From Wurfbainia villosa (Eukaryota; Streptophyta; Magnoliopsida; Zingiberales; Zingiberaceae): a stretch of 64,000 nucleotides of DNA. Positions 45,210 to 55,061 of the stretch are shown here, one piece after another. Position 1 is the stretch's first letter; the number at the start of each line of letters is the position of its first letter. The position numbers and the translations under genes were made by a program. The stretch spans positions 26,925,255 through 26,989,254 of the forward strand of contig CM046008.1 of the NCBI GenBank assembly GCA_025175895.1, in the 5' to 3' direction. The notes beneath the pieces were generated by a model that saw only the letters and a list, made by a program, of their open reading frames with translations, was not told where the DNA came from and did no database searches.

Positions 45210-45224
45210 TGGTGTCAGAGCCAC
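45210..45224 (+). promoter_or_regulatory. D primer binding site
   Basis: TGGTGTCAGAGCCAC one base after the LTR, one mismatch to the tRNA-iMet complement. Confidence 0.85.
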
Positions 45225-46446
45225 TTGCGAAACATACATTTTGTTGTTTATATAATTTATATGTGATATAAATCTAGATTTTCATGTTTTATATGAGATA
45301 TAAAATGTGTGTATTATGGGTACATGAATTTTAGGCTTGCAATTGTCCTAAAGAGGCAAAACAGGGAGTCTATGGCCTAGTCGTGGACGCCACTGTTCAC
45401 CCTAGCGAGACCACCATGGCGTTGCGGCTTATCGGTGATGTAGCTTTAAAATTCTTGTATGTATAATCAATTTTTATAAAATCACATCATTATGAATGAT
45501 ATGATGCATGGTGCATGGATATGGCCTAGGACCCAATATGATTGTGATTGTGTGTTGTGTGTGCATGTTGTAATTCATAATGTGGCTTGCATGTTGCGCC
45601 TTCATCTCTATTTTTTCTATTGTAAAATAGATTTAAACTCGAATGTAACTCAAGTGTTCTTATTTTGTAATGTACAAAATGAAGAAAAGGAAAGTCTATT
45701 GAAGGTTTAAGTTACAAGGAGGATGCCGACAACACAGGGTGACCGAAGGAAGCACTTGGAGAAGATGCCATCCCTAGGTTCACCATTCGCTCTTCTCATT
45801 GGCTTGAGAAGATCGTAGATTAAGGCCATAACCATGTCACATTTAAGATTATTTGCTATGTATGTATGTGATACATGTATGTTCTATGTGTGTATGTGAT
45901 GCTAAATAAAAATCTTATTTTAAATTAAGTCAATTTAATATGCCTACCAAAGTTTGGTACTCATAAACTACCTCGATCATTTGTTGTTGGGTTTGCCAAA
46001 GCAAAGCAACACATTTTATCTTGGTAGAGTGCGAGAGGACAATTGTGATGTCCCGCTATCAAACTTTGGATGAGACTTAACTAAGAGTCTCAATTAGATT
46101 GAGAAACACCTAGAGGCATATCCTAATAGTTAGGAAACATGGGTTAGAGAGCATCTACACTAAGTCTTGGCCGATTAGCCAAAGCTAACTCAAGATGATG
46201 TGTAATATGGATCTTGGCCCCTCTTTATGCAAGAATTGCATGTGATGCAATTGGTAAATTGTTACCTACCTAGTCATACTAAATCTTGGGTGATTAGCCA
46301 AAGCTAACTCAAGGTGAAGTATGATGTGGATTTTGCCCCACATGCATCTATGATTCAGTGGGAGTCTCATTTAATCAAAGGCCTAATTAAATGTTTTAAA
46401 GATATGATACTCATTTTTTTGCACATTATTTCTGTTATAGATCACT
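45225..46446 (+). other. D untranslated leader
   Basis: 1.2 kb without credible coding. Stretches such as 45950-46070 match the A leaders. A roughly 30-base stem-loop segment occurs twice, at 46165-46195 and 46284-46314, where the A leaders have it once. Confidence 0.72.
46165..46314 (+). repeat. Duplicated leader stem-loop in D
   Basis: Both copies contain GATTAGCCAAAGCTAACTCA preceded by TCTTGG and followed by AGA or AGG. The unit spacing is 119 bp, so the segment between is part of a direct duplication. The first copy keeps TCTTG/CAAGA pairing; the second has TCTTG/CAAGG. Confidence 0.6.
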
Positions 46447-47260
46447 ATGTCTTCAAATACATCAAATACCCTATCTCTGTGATTGGTCCTTGAGAAGGAC
46501 AAGCTCAATGGAGCAAACTTTATTGACTGGTATAGGAATTTGAGAATAGTTCTTAAACAGGAGTGGAAACTCTATGTCCTAGAGAAACCCATTCCTGAAC
46601 CACCCACCAACAATGCCACTGTGCTGATAAGGATGCTTACAAGAAACATCAAGATGATGCATTAGATGCATCATTTCTTATGCTTGCAACCTTGAACTCT
46701 GAGCTTCAGAAGCAACATGAGAACATGGATGCCTTTGCTATGGTTGCACACCTGAAGCAACTATATCAAGGGCAAACGAGGCACGAGAGATCCGAGGTAT
46801 CTAAGGCATTGTTTCAATGCAAGATGCAAGAAGGAACGCCCGTAGGAACTCATGTACTCAAGATGATTGGGTACGTGGAGAACCTTGATAGATTGGGATT
46901 TCTTTTAGGCCAAGAGTTGGCCACTGACCTTATTCTGCAGTCCTTGCCTAGAGGCTTTAGTCAATTTGTCATGAATTATTACATGAGAGAAATTGACAAA
47001 CCGTTGCCTGAGCTCTTAAGCATGTTAAGAACTGCTGAGAGTAATCTTATGAAGATACAACCTAATACTAGTGATGTACTTATGGTTAAAAAGGGAAAAG
47101 GTAAGAAGAAGTCTAAAGGCAAGACCCAAGAAAAGGGCAATAAAGCATTGAAGCCTAAAGGTGGAGTGGCCAAGGAAGGGACTTGCTTCTACTGTAAAGA
47201 AGTTGGACATTGGAAAAGAAACTATAAAAAGTATCTTGAGGAAGTCAAGAAGAAGAAAAG
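46447..47260 (+). pseudogene. D gag remnant
   Basis: ATG 46447, TGA at codon 12 (46480-46482), then VLEKDKLNGANFIDWYRNLR up to TAG near 46663. The rest is in another frame from about 46615: MLATLNSELQKQHENMDAFA, LKQLYQGQTRHERSEVSKAL, GTPVGTHVLKMIGYVENLDR, LPELLSMLRTAESNLMK and a basic KGKGKKKSKGKTQ tail. The zinc knuckle reads CFYCKEVGHWKRNY: the last cysteine is replaced by tyrosine. Both early lesions coincide with those of A1 and A2. Confidence 0.9.
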
Positions 47261-47696
47261 TGAGACTTTTGCTTCAGGTATACATGTTATAGAAGTTAAC
47301 CTGTCTATTTCTTCTTCATGGGTATTGGATACCAGTTGTGCTTCTCACATTTGTACTAATGTGCAGGGCTTGAGAAGAAGTAGATCATTGATGCAAGGAG
47401 AAGTGGACCTGCGTGTGGGCAATGGTGCAAGAGTTGCTGCTATAGCTGTAGGAACATATTCCTTATTGTTGCCGAGTGGTTTGAATTTAGAACTTGATGA
47501 GTGTTATTTTGTACCTGCAATAACTAAGAACATTATGTCTGTTTCTTGTTTGGACAAGAAAGGTTTTTCATTTTCTATAAAGGACAAACATTGTTCTATT
47601 TATTTAAATGAAATATTCTATTGCAGTGCACATTTAATGAATGGACTCTATGTTCTAGATCTAGAAAATCCACTCTATAACATAAATACCAAATGA
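47261..47696 (+). pseudogene. D protease and pre-integrase start
   Basis: Continuous with the gag frame (open from 46680 to 47696, 338 codons), so gag and protease are fused as usual in copia. The protease motif reads VLDTSCASHIC: the glycine of D-T-G is replaced by serine. The following VDLRVGNGARVAAIAVGTYS and ITKNIMSVSCLDKKGFSFSI match A2. The frame ends with TGA at NPLYNINTK, at the point where A2 continues with RFKSNNLNQTYLW. Confidence 0.9.
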
Positions 47697-48664
47697 TTCA
47701 AATCTAATGATTTGAATCAGACATATCTTTGACATTGTCGCTTGGGTCACATAAATGAGAGTTGCATATCCCAACTCCATAGAGATGGATTACTGGACTC
47801 ATTTGATTTTAAATCATATGAGACATGCGAATCTTGTCTTTTAGGCAAGATGACCAAGACTCCATTTAGTTGACAAGGCGAACGAGCGACAGATTTGTTA
47901 GGCCTCATACATAGTGATGTTTGTGGTCCTTTCAAAGTCGCAGGCAGAGGTGGTTATCAGTACTTCATTACATTTACTGATGATTTCAGTAGATATGGAT
48001 ATGTGTATCTTATGAGGCACAAATCAAAATCCTTTTAAAAGTTCAAAGAATTCAAGAATGAAGTACAAAACCAACTTGGAAAGAGTATTAAGATGCTTCG
48101 ATCAGATCGAGATGGAGAATACTTAGCCAAGAGTTTCATGACTATCTAGTTGAGTGTGGGATACGATCTCAACTCACTCCACCCGGAACACCACAGTTGA
48201 ATGGTGTATCCAAGAGGAGAAATCGTACTCTATTAGATATGATACGATCAATGATGAGTCATATAGTTCTTCCTCCTTTCTTCTGGGGATATGCTCTAGA
48301 GACAACTGCTTTCACATTTAACCGTGTTCCATCTAAGGTAGTCATAAAGACATCATATGTGATATGGATTGAGAAGAGTCCCAAGATGTCTTTTATGAGA
48401 ATTTGGGGATGTGAAGCTTACGTGAGACGTCAAGTTTCAGATAAATTAGGCCCCAAATCAGATAGATGTTATTTTGTTAGATATCCCAAGGAAATTAAGG
48501 GATATTACTTTTACAACCCCATGCTAGGAAAAGTGTTTGTCACCAGAAATGGTGTTTTTCTAGAAAGGGAATTTATTTCTAGAAAGGCTAGTGGGAGTAA
48601 AATTGATCTTGAAGAAGTTCAAGATACACAAAATAGCATTGATGCCTTAATGCAACAAGAATAG
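47697..48664 (+). pseudogene. D integrase remnant
   Basis: Three or more stops (tryptophan to TGA at about 47730 in the YLWHCRLGH block, TGA near 47872, TAA near 48037) break the N-terminal half. The core blocks LIHSDVCGPF and RSDRDGEY are recognisable, the second with GGEY changed to DGEY, and a one-base deletion follows at about 48128. 48197-48664 stays open: NGVSKRRNRTLLDMIRSMMS (glutamate of GVSERRN changed to lysine), PPFFWGYALETTAFTFNRVP, IWGCEAYVRRQVSDKLGPKS. Confidence 0.87.
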
Positions 48665-49515
48665 GCACCACAAGGTGATGAGCATTATGAATCAAGGTCA
48701 TCACAAGGAGTTGTGGTATAACCTATTCAGGTAGACCAAGCTTTGTGCAGGTCTGATAGGATACATCATCAACCTGAGAGATATTCTTTTCTCTTGGATG
48801 ACAATGATGGTGTCATGCTTGATGAGCCAACATCCTATCAGGAAGCTATAATGAGCCTAAATTCTGAGAAATGGCTTGAGGCCATGAGATTCGAAATGGA
48901 ATCCATGTACACTAACCAAGTATAGACTTTTGTTGATCCACTTGAAGGGGGCAAACCCATTGTGTGTAAGTGGGTCTTTAGGAGAAAGACTGACATGGAT
49001 GGCAATGTGCATACCTATAAAGAGCGATTGGTAGCAAAAGGATTCAAGCATATTCATGGTATTGACTATGATGAAACATTTTCTCCAGTTGTGATGCTCA
49101 AATCTATTTGGATCATGCTTGCTGTTGCTGCTTACTATGACTATGAAATATGGCAGATGGATGTCAAAACTGCATTTCTTAACGGAAATCTACTCGAGGA
49201 TGTGTATATGACATAGCCTGAGGGTTTTGTCAATCCAAAGGATGCTGGAAAGGTCTGTAAGTTGCATAGGTCCATTTATGATATAAAGCAAGCTTCTAGA
49301 AGCTGGAATCTTCGATTCGATGATGCGATCAAAACATTTGATTTCATTAAGAACAAAGATGAACCTTGTGTCTACAAGAAGGCTAGAGGGAGCACAGTTG
49401 TTTTCCTTATTTTGTATGTAGATGACATACTACTCATTGGAAATGATATCCCTATGCTAGAGTCTGTGAAGACTTGGCTTGGAAATTGTTTCTCAATGAA
49501 GGACTTAGGTGAAGC
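48665..49515 (+). pseudogene. D reverse transcriptase, N-terminal part
   Basis: Same frame over most of its length, with stops at 48662-48664, 48721, 48925 (TGG to TAG) and 49216 (CAG to TAG). Blocks: MRFEMESMYTNQV, VCKWVFRRKTDMDGNVHTYK, IDYDETFSPVVMLKSIWIM, YEIWQMDVKTAFLNGNLLED, SRSWNLRFDDAIKTFDFIK, LILYVDDILLIGND (catalytic YVDD intact near 49414-49425), NCFSMKDLGEA. Here the hAT MITE interrupts; the coding continues at 50182. Confidence 0.9.
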
Positions 49516-50173
49516 TAGGGCTGTAAACGAACCAAGCATTCATGAACGAGCTTGGTGTTCGACTCAGTAAGAGCTCATTTACGTTCATTCAATATGCATC
49601 AAAGTCAATTAATAAACAAGCTTGAACAACTTGATAAATTAAATAAACAAGCTTGAACACGTATGTGTTCGGCTTGTTAATGTTTGTGAACAGCGTTCGT
49701 GAACAATGTTCGTGAACGGTGTTCAGGAACATTGTTCGTGAACAATGTTCATGAATGGTGTTCGTGAACATTGTTCGTGAACAATGTTCATGAACATTAA
49801 CAAGCCGATTTATGATTATACTCTTTTAAAAATTATTTTTGAATTTATTTATACTCATTTATAAATCAGGATTAAATTAATAAAATTTTAAATAAACAAA
49901 CAAGTTTGACTTAAGAGCTTGATAACATTTAAATAAATCAAATTTAAACAAGCTTGAATCAAGCTTGATTAGAAGCTTGATAGCCATTAAACAAGCCAAG
50001 CTCAATTCAAGCTCAAGCCAAGCTCAAGCTAAAAAAAAAATACCAAGCCAATCTTGAACAGGTTTTTTAGTAGCTTGGTTAATTTTAGGCTTGGCTCGGC
50101 TTGACTTGGTTATCTTATCAAACAAGTCTGAACACTACAAAGCTTGACTTGACTTGGCTTGCTTACAACCCTA
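49516..50173. mobile_element. hAT-type MITE in D RT
   Basis: 658 bp bounded by GGTGAAGC on both sides (49508-49515 and 50174-50181), an 8-bp target duplication as made by hAT transposases. The terminal inverted repeats read TAGGGCTGTAAACGAACCAAG on the left and TAGGGTTGTAAGCAAGCCAAG as the complement of the right end. There is no transposase. The inside is rich in CAAGCTTG-type palindromes and includes a 13-bp tandem array (49695-49798). Precise removal would rejoin the RT frame at LGEA-TYILGIKIYRD. Confidence 0.93.
49695..49798. repeat. 13-bp palindromic tandem array in MITE
   Basis: Eight units of 13 bp, each a GTTCGTGAAC-type palindrome plus AAT, GGT or ATT. Several units are perfect palindromes. 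The array can fold as a set of small hairpins on either strand. Confidence 0.85.
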
Positions 50174-50181
50174 GGTGAAGC

Positions 50182-51070
50182 AACCTATATTCTTGGCATC
50201 AAGATCTATAGGGATAGATCTAGGAGATTGCTTGGCCTGAGTCAGAGTACATATATTGACAAGGTGCTTAAGTGTTTTGCCATGCAGAATTCCAAGAAGG
50301 GATTTCTTCCATTGTCAAATGGTGTAAGTCTTTCGAAGACTCAATGTCCCTTTTCTGTGGAAGAGAAACAACGCATGGATCAGATCCCTTATGCATCTTC
50401 TATAGGATCTATCATGTACGCCATGATTTACTCACCCCGATGTCTCGTATGCTTTGAGCATGATGAGTAGGTACCAGTCAGATCCCGGTGAGTGTCCCTG
50501 GACAGCAGTCAAGAATAATCTTAAGTACTTGAGAAGGATGAAAGAATATTTCTTGATCTTTGGAGGTGATGAGGAGCTAGTTGTAAAGGGTTACAGCAAT
50601 GCAAGCTTCCAAACCGATAGAGATGATTCGCGATCGCAGTCAGGGTATGTATTTTGTCTGAATGGTGGTGCTGTGAGCTGGAAGAGTTCGAAGCAGGACA
50701 CAGTCACAGATTCTACAACAGACGTCGAGTACATTGCTTCATCTGATACAACAAAGGAGGTTGTTTAGATAAGGAAGTTCTTTGCTAAACTTGGGGTGGT
50801 TCCTAGCATAGCAGATCCTATAGCCCTCTATTGTGACAACAATGGGGCTATTGCTTAGGCTAAGGAACCTCGCTCTAATCAGAGGACCAAACACATACTA
50901 CAACAGTTTCATCTCATTTGAGAGATCATCGATCGAGGAGATGTGAGAATATGCAGAGTAGATTCTGATGCTAACATTGTGGATCCCTTGACCAAGGCTT
51001 TGGCACAGAGAAAGCATGATGGTCATACCAGATCACTTGGTATGAGATATTACAGTGATTGACACTAGTG
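50182..51070 (+). pseudogene. D RT C-terminus and RNase H
   Basis: 50159-50470 reads TYILGIKIYRDRSRRLLGLS and MDQIPYASSIGSIMYAM. A frameshift at about 50430 follows, then 50454-50768 continues with MSMMSRYQSDPGECPWTAVK, FCLNGGAVSWKSSKQ and STTDVEYIASSDTTKEVV. A TAG (50766-50768) ends it; beyond, YCDNNGAIA-type RNase H sequence and the ADPLTKALAQRKHDGH end are recognisable to about 51060. RNase H catalytic residues D and E are partly kept (VEYIAS; YCDNNG). Confidence 0.88.
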
Positions 51071-51082
51071 CTAGTGGGAGAT
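51071..51082 (+). promoter_or_regulatory. D polypurine tract
   Basis: CTAGTGGGAGAT directly before TGTTAGTATGAG, identical to A2. Confidence 0.8.
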
Positions 51083-52950
51083 TGTTAGTATGAGCCCTTA
51101 GTGCCAATTATGAGATGATTGGTGAGGGAAACTTTTGTATCATATCTTATATTAATATAGGCAAACATTGGTTATTATATTTACTTTATTCATGTGTCAG
51201 CTAAATAAATATAATAATGCCCTTGAATAGTAGTTCTTACTCACAGTATATTAATTGGTAGAATTGATTATGAAAAATTGTAGAGAACACTATTCTTAAA
51301 TATTCCTAGTCAAGTATTGTATTAATAGACAAGGGCTATATTGATACACTGAGACTAGCATGTAGGTCAATAGATGACTTGATCTCACAAGTCATGGATA
51401 TGAGATATCACATTGATGCATGGGTATATATATTGGAGACTATATATACTGAATTGACCCGCCGTGAGAAAGTGTCATGGATCGTTATATGAGTGTCATA
51501 TACTTTCTCATATGACTATTGATATGAATAGTCCTAAGACTTGAAGTCACTACGGTTCCATACATAAGGAGTTATGCACTTTGGTATCGTCCAACGTCAC
51601 CCATAACAGGATGAACTATAAAGGCGATCACTGGGTATGTAACAAATTATGCGGAGGGATGTGAGTGATGTAGATGAAATTTATCCCTCCCATATGACGG
51701 GAGTGATATCTTTGGCCTCTTGATAGAGTAGGACCACGAAATGCATGGTCATGCTCAAATGAGTCAATATGAGATATTAAGCTCATTTGTTTGAGTGAGT
51801 CTACTTGGGGATCAAGAAACAAAAAGATCAATAAGGGGATGACACGGTCTATGCCTCATTGATCGATCTAAGATATCAAGGATAGAAGGACACTGTCATA
51901 CATAATAATAGTCATGGAAAGGTTGTCGGATCTCGACTTTCTTGTAACTTGGGTAGCAATGATGTATTGCTAGATGTCGCTCATTGCTTGTGTCTAAAAG
52001 GGTTTTAGACACATTGCCAATGTTACAAGAGCCTATAGGGTCACACACAAATGACATTCTATTTTGGAAATTGGTTCTTTTAGTTTGACAAAAAGAACAA
52101 TGAGAATAATGGATGGTCAAGGCTCGAGTCAAAAACAAGTTGGTTGAATTAGACTCAAGCGGGTTACATTTGAGTTAGACTCAAACTAAATTGGATGGAT
52201 GAAGACTAGATTTGAGTTAGAATCAAGTGAGACTTGAATTAAACTCAATTCTCATGCAAACCTCAAGTTAGACTTGAGTTAAACCCAAGTCACATGCATA
52301 AAGTTTTAATGCATGCATGATGCATTAAAATTGCATTGGTTTTCAACGTGTAGAATTGGAAGAGGCTAGTGGCTTTTCAATAATGCATTTGATTACAATT
52401 CAATGCATTTGATGCATTGTATTTTCAATGTGTAGAATGGGAAGAGGCTAGCGGATTTTCAATGATGCATTTGATGCATTGATTTTGAAATTCAAGCATG
52501 ATAATATAAAAGGGACTTCAACATTGAGATAGAGTTTTTAGACACACAGAGATAAAAAAAAGGGGTGAGAAGTTTTTGGCTTGTGTGTGCAAGTGTTGTC
52601 GTGGGGAAAAGAGAGATCCAAGAGTTGGGTGTTCTTTCTTCTTCTTCACTTCATCATCCTCCTAATTTTGGCTAGTTGTTCTACAATGGTTGCTAGCACA
52701 ACCATATTTCCAAAAGGGCTGAGTGTTAGTGTGGATACCTTAGAGATACGATTGTCCTTACTGTATTTAGATTTGATAACTTTGAACTAGAGAGATTGCG
52801 AAGTGCTCACTTCAAAGGTATAATACTTCTTCTAGATAGGATCTAGATGGTTGAAAACAATTTATATATTTTCGCTTGGATCTCTGGTTGAAAACAATTT
52901 AATGCATGTGTTTTTGTGAATCGGTTTGCACGCAAAGTAGGATCCCAACA
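51083..52950 (+). repeat. D 3' LTR
   Basis: 1868 bp, TGTTAGTATGAGCCC...GGATCCCAACA. Partner of 43262-45208; it has one instead of three 40-bp repeat units, plus scattered substitutions and small indels near the right end (52870-52930). Confidence 0.94.
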
Positions 52951-53311
52951 CCTACTTCCCAGGTTACTCGTGGAGAAGTAACTAGTGTGAGGGAAGAGCA
53001 TTTATTGTGCTTAACTCGCCCCACTATTGACAGTGGTTGTTGGAGTAGCGTGCAGTTATCCTTGGTGCGTGGCACTCGACTACTCATGTGTAGTGTCAGT
53101 CGGAGTGGCCAGCAGCAGGGACCCCCGTTGTGTAGCTAGCTCTTTACGCTTATATGCTACTTGTTCATACTGCCCACTCGGCCACTCGAGAGCGGTGGTT
53201 GTTGTTGAGTTGGGACAGTTGTCATGTCGTGCCACCTAAGCCACACTGGGGTCATGGTAGTGAGTAGGGTGCGCAGGCATGACCATGCATTTGTATTGTC
53301 GTGGTAGATGG

Positions 53312-53315
<4 letters not shown>

Positions 53316-53349
<34 letters not shown>
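53316..53349. repeat. (TA)n microsatellite
   Basis: About 16 uninterrupted TA units. Confidence 0.95.
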
Positions 53350-53352
<3 letters not shown>

Positions 53353-53666
53353 CGTTGTGATATTGCATTTGTTTGAGCTATGCTTGCTGCATTTTATTGT
53401 ACATCATCTTGCACTCCACTTGCATATTCTATATGGTCGTGTGGATTATTAGTGTTGAGTTGGTCAGACTATTCTATGCCTTTGACTGGTACCCTGATGT
53501 GATATGGGACGAACCCAGTTTATTGTTGTATTTGACATAGAATGGTAGTATGGCGATTTTGTTGATTATAGAATTAATATTACTCTAGAATGTTGTAGGT
53601 GTTGTATTATGGTACTTATACTCAGGTTGTATGAATTACATCGTTGTCGATCTTCAGGTATGTCAG

Positions 53667-53693
53667 TATATATATATATATATATATATATAT
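53667..53693. repeat. (TA)n microsatellite
   Basis: About 13 TA units, also inside J2. Confidence 0.95.
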
Positions 53694-54154
53694 CACTTCT
53701 ATTCTTATTATCGCTAAGTTTTATACTCACCACTACATACCCTAGGTTTTCTTGTCGCCCAGGTAACAGGTAGCCAACTTCGTGATGGACTTGGAGCACC
53801 GCTGACTGACATCATCTCATCTCACTTCCGAGGGCCCTGGTTTTTGGCTTGTCATAGGTGATTTGTTATGTACTTGGTTTCATATGATGGTTTGTGGTGT
53901 TGGACACTGTTGGTGTTGTACTTGTCTTTCTGATTTTGTTACGGTACTTTCTTATTTTGGTGTTAGTCATACCGGTATGCAGGGCTGTCGAGTATTTTTA
54001 CTCTATCTGATAGTTTCTGCTATGTTTTGTTACATATACATTTATATATGTTGTTATGGTTGTGGCCGAAAGGCTTGTATCAACAGGATATAGTGTCACG
54101 TACAAGGGAGATATTGTCCTTTTTTTTGGCTCGGCATACTCTCGGGGCGTGACA

Positions 54155-54647
54155 TGGTCTATACCGCCAAGGCACATTTGGGCGTACACTGCCAAGATAC
54201 ACGCATGGACTTTACGCTGCCAAACCATTGAACTTATGCTGCTAAGACTCCAACCTTTGGACTTCTCTTGCCAACCCATGTTGGACTTTCCATTTGCTAA
54301 GACTCAAGCTTGGACTTTTCCTTGCCAAGACCCATGCTTGGACTTTCCATGCCAACCTATGTTGGACTTTCCAATTGTCAAGACTCAAGCTTGGACTTTC
54401 CCTTGCCAAGACCCATGCTTGGACTTTCCATTCCAAGTGCACAAGACTTGGGCTTTCCATTGCCAAGTGTCCCACTTGGACTTCTCCATCATGGTCAACC
54501 CCAAGTCAACCATATAGTCAAGCCATTGTCAACCAATGGCTAACTCATTATCAAACATCAATGTCAAACATCAAAATACTAATATCAATCACTACTCGAG
54601 TCAAACTCGAGTCTGGTCAATCGTGACCTGAGCCGATTACACCAACA
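54155..54647 (-). repeat. K1 LTR (first ~490 bp)
   Basis: Reading leftward from 54647. It contains repeated modules of the type CTTGGACTTTCC...TTGCCAAGAC (54260-54500). It is inverted relative to K2, whose first 600 bp carry the same modules. Cut at 54154 by J2. Confidence 0.75.
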
Positions 54648-55061
54648 ATCTTTCCTTTTTTGATGTTTGACAAAAACCAACATCTATGAGTTAGAACAAT
54701 AACTCAATCCAATCATCCCAATTGTACAAATTGGGAATTCCAACTTCTCCTAATTCTCCCCCTTTTTGACATACATCAAAAAGGCTCTCCCCAAGGGTGT
54801 CAATGTCTCATATCCCAATGAGATCATACAATTTCCCCCTTGGTTCAAAAACATATAAATGCCTTCATTCTTCCTAGTGATAAGTCGCATATCACTAAAG
54901 AGAGGAAATTCTGACTTCTCTAAACTCTCCGAATTCTCCCCCTCATGAGGAAGAATACATCCATCATCCCATGATGAATAACCTCCACCTAAAGGTTTGC
55001 TCCCCCTTGACCATTGTACCAACAATGTCCTTAGAGAGTCCCTAAGCCTATAGGAACACTA
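54648..55061 (-). other. K1 interior, 3' tail (first piece)
   Basis: A non-coding tail with polypurine tract at its left edge and several CTCCCCC blocks. It joins 56762 onward once K2 is removed. Confidence 0.6.

Larger units (their letters stand above)
43262..52950 (+). mobile_element. Copia element D, full length
   Basis: LTRs 43262-45208 and 51083-52950. Flanks CCTGC (43257-43261) and CCTAC (52951-52955) are a target duplication with one change. The left LTR begins TATTAG where the right has TGTTAG, a G-to-A change at the terminus. The interior carries primer binding site, leader, gag, protease, integrase, RT, RNase H and polypurine tract on the plus strand. The protein sequence is closely related to family A, though the LTRs are largely different. 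A hAT MITE interrupts RT. Confidence 0.94.
52951..54154 (-). repeat. Gypsy-like LTR J2
   Basis: No coding. The right edge GGGGCGTGACA matches the end of J1 (9374), so on the minus strand an LTR begins TGTCACGCCCC at 54154. A minus-strand TATAAAA at 53719-53725 (GAGTATAAAACTTAGC), about 430 bp inside, fits a promoter. Two (TA)n runs lie inside. The left limit is unclear because D inserted here; its remainder may lie in 42851-43261. Gypsy assignment is by the LTR start type only. Confidence 0.45.

Noticed and set aside
54056..54626. Repeat-rich frames around 54.1-54.6 and 55.2-55.7 kb
   Set aside because: They derive from CTTGGACTTTCC modules in K LTRs, open in three frames at once and on opposite strands.
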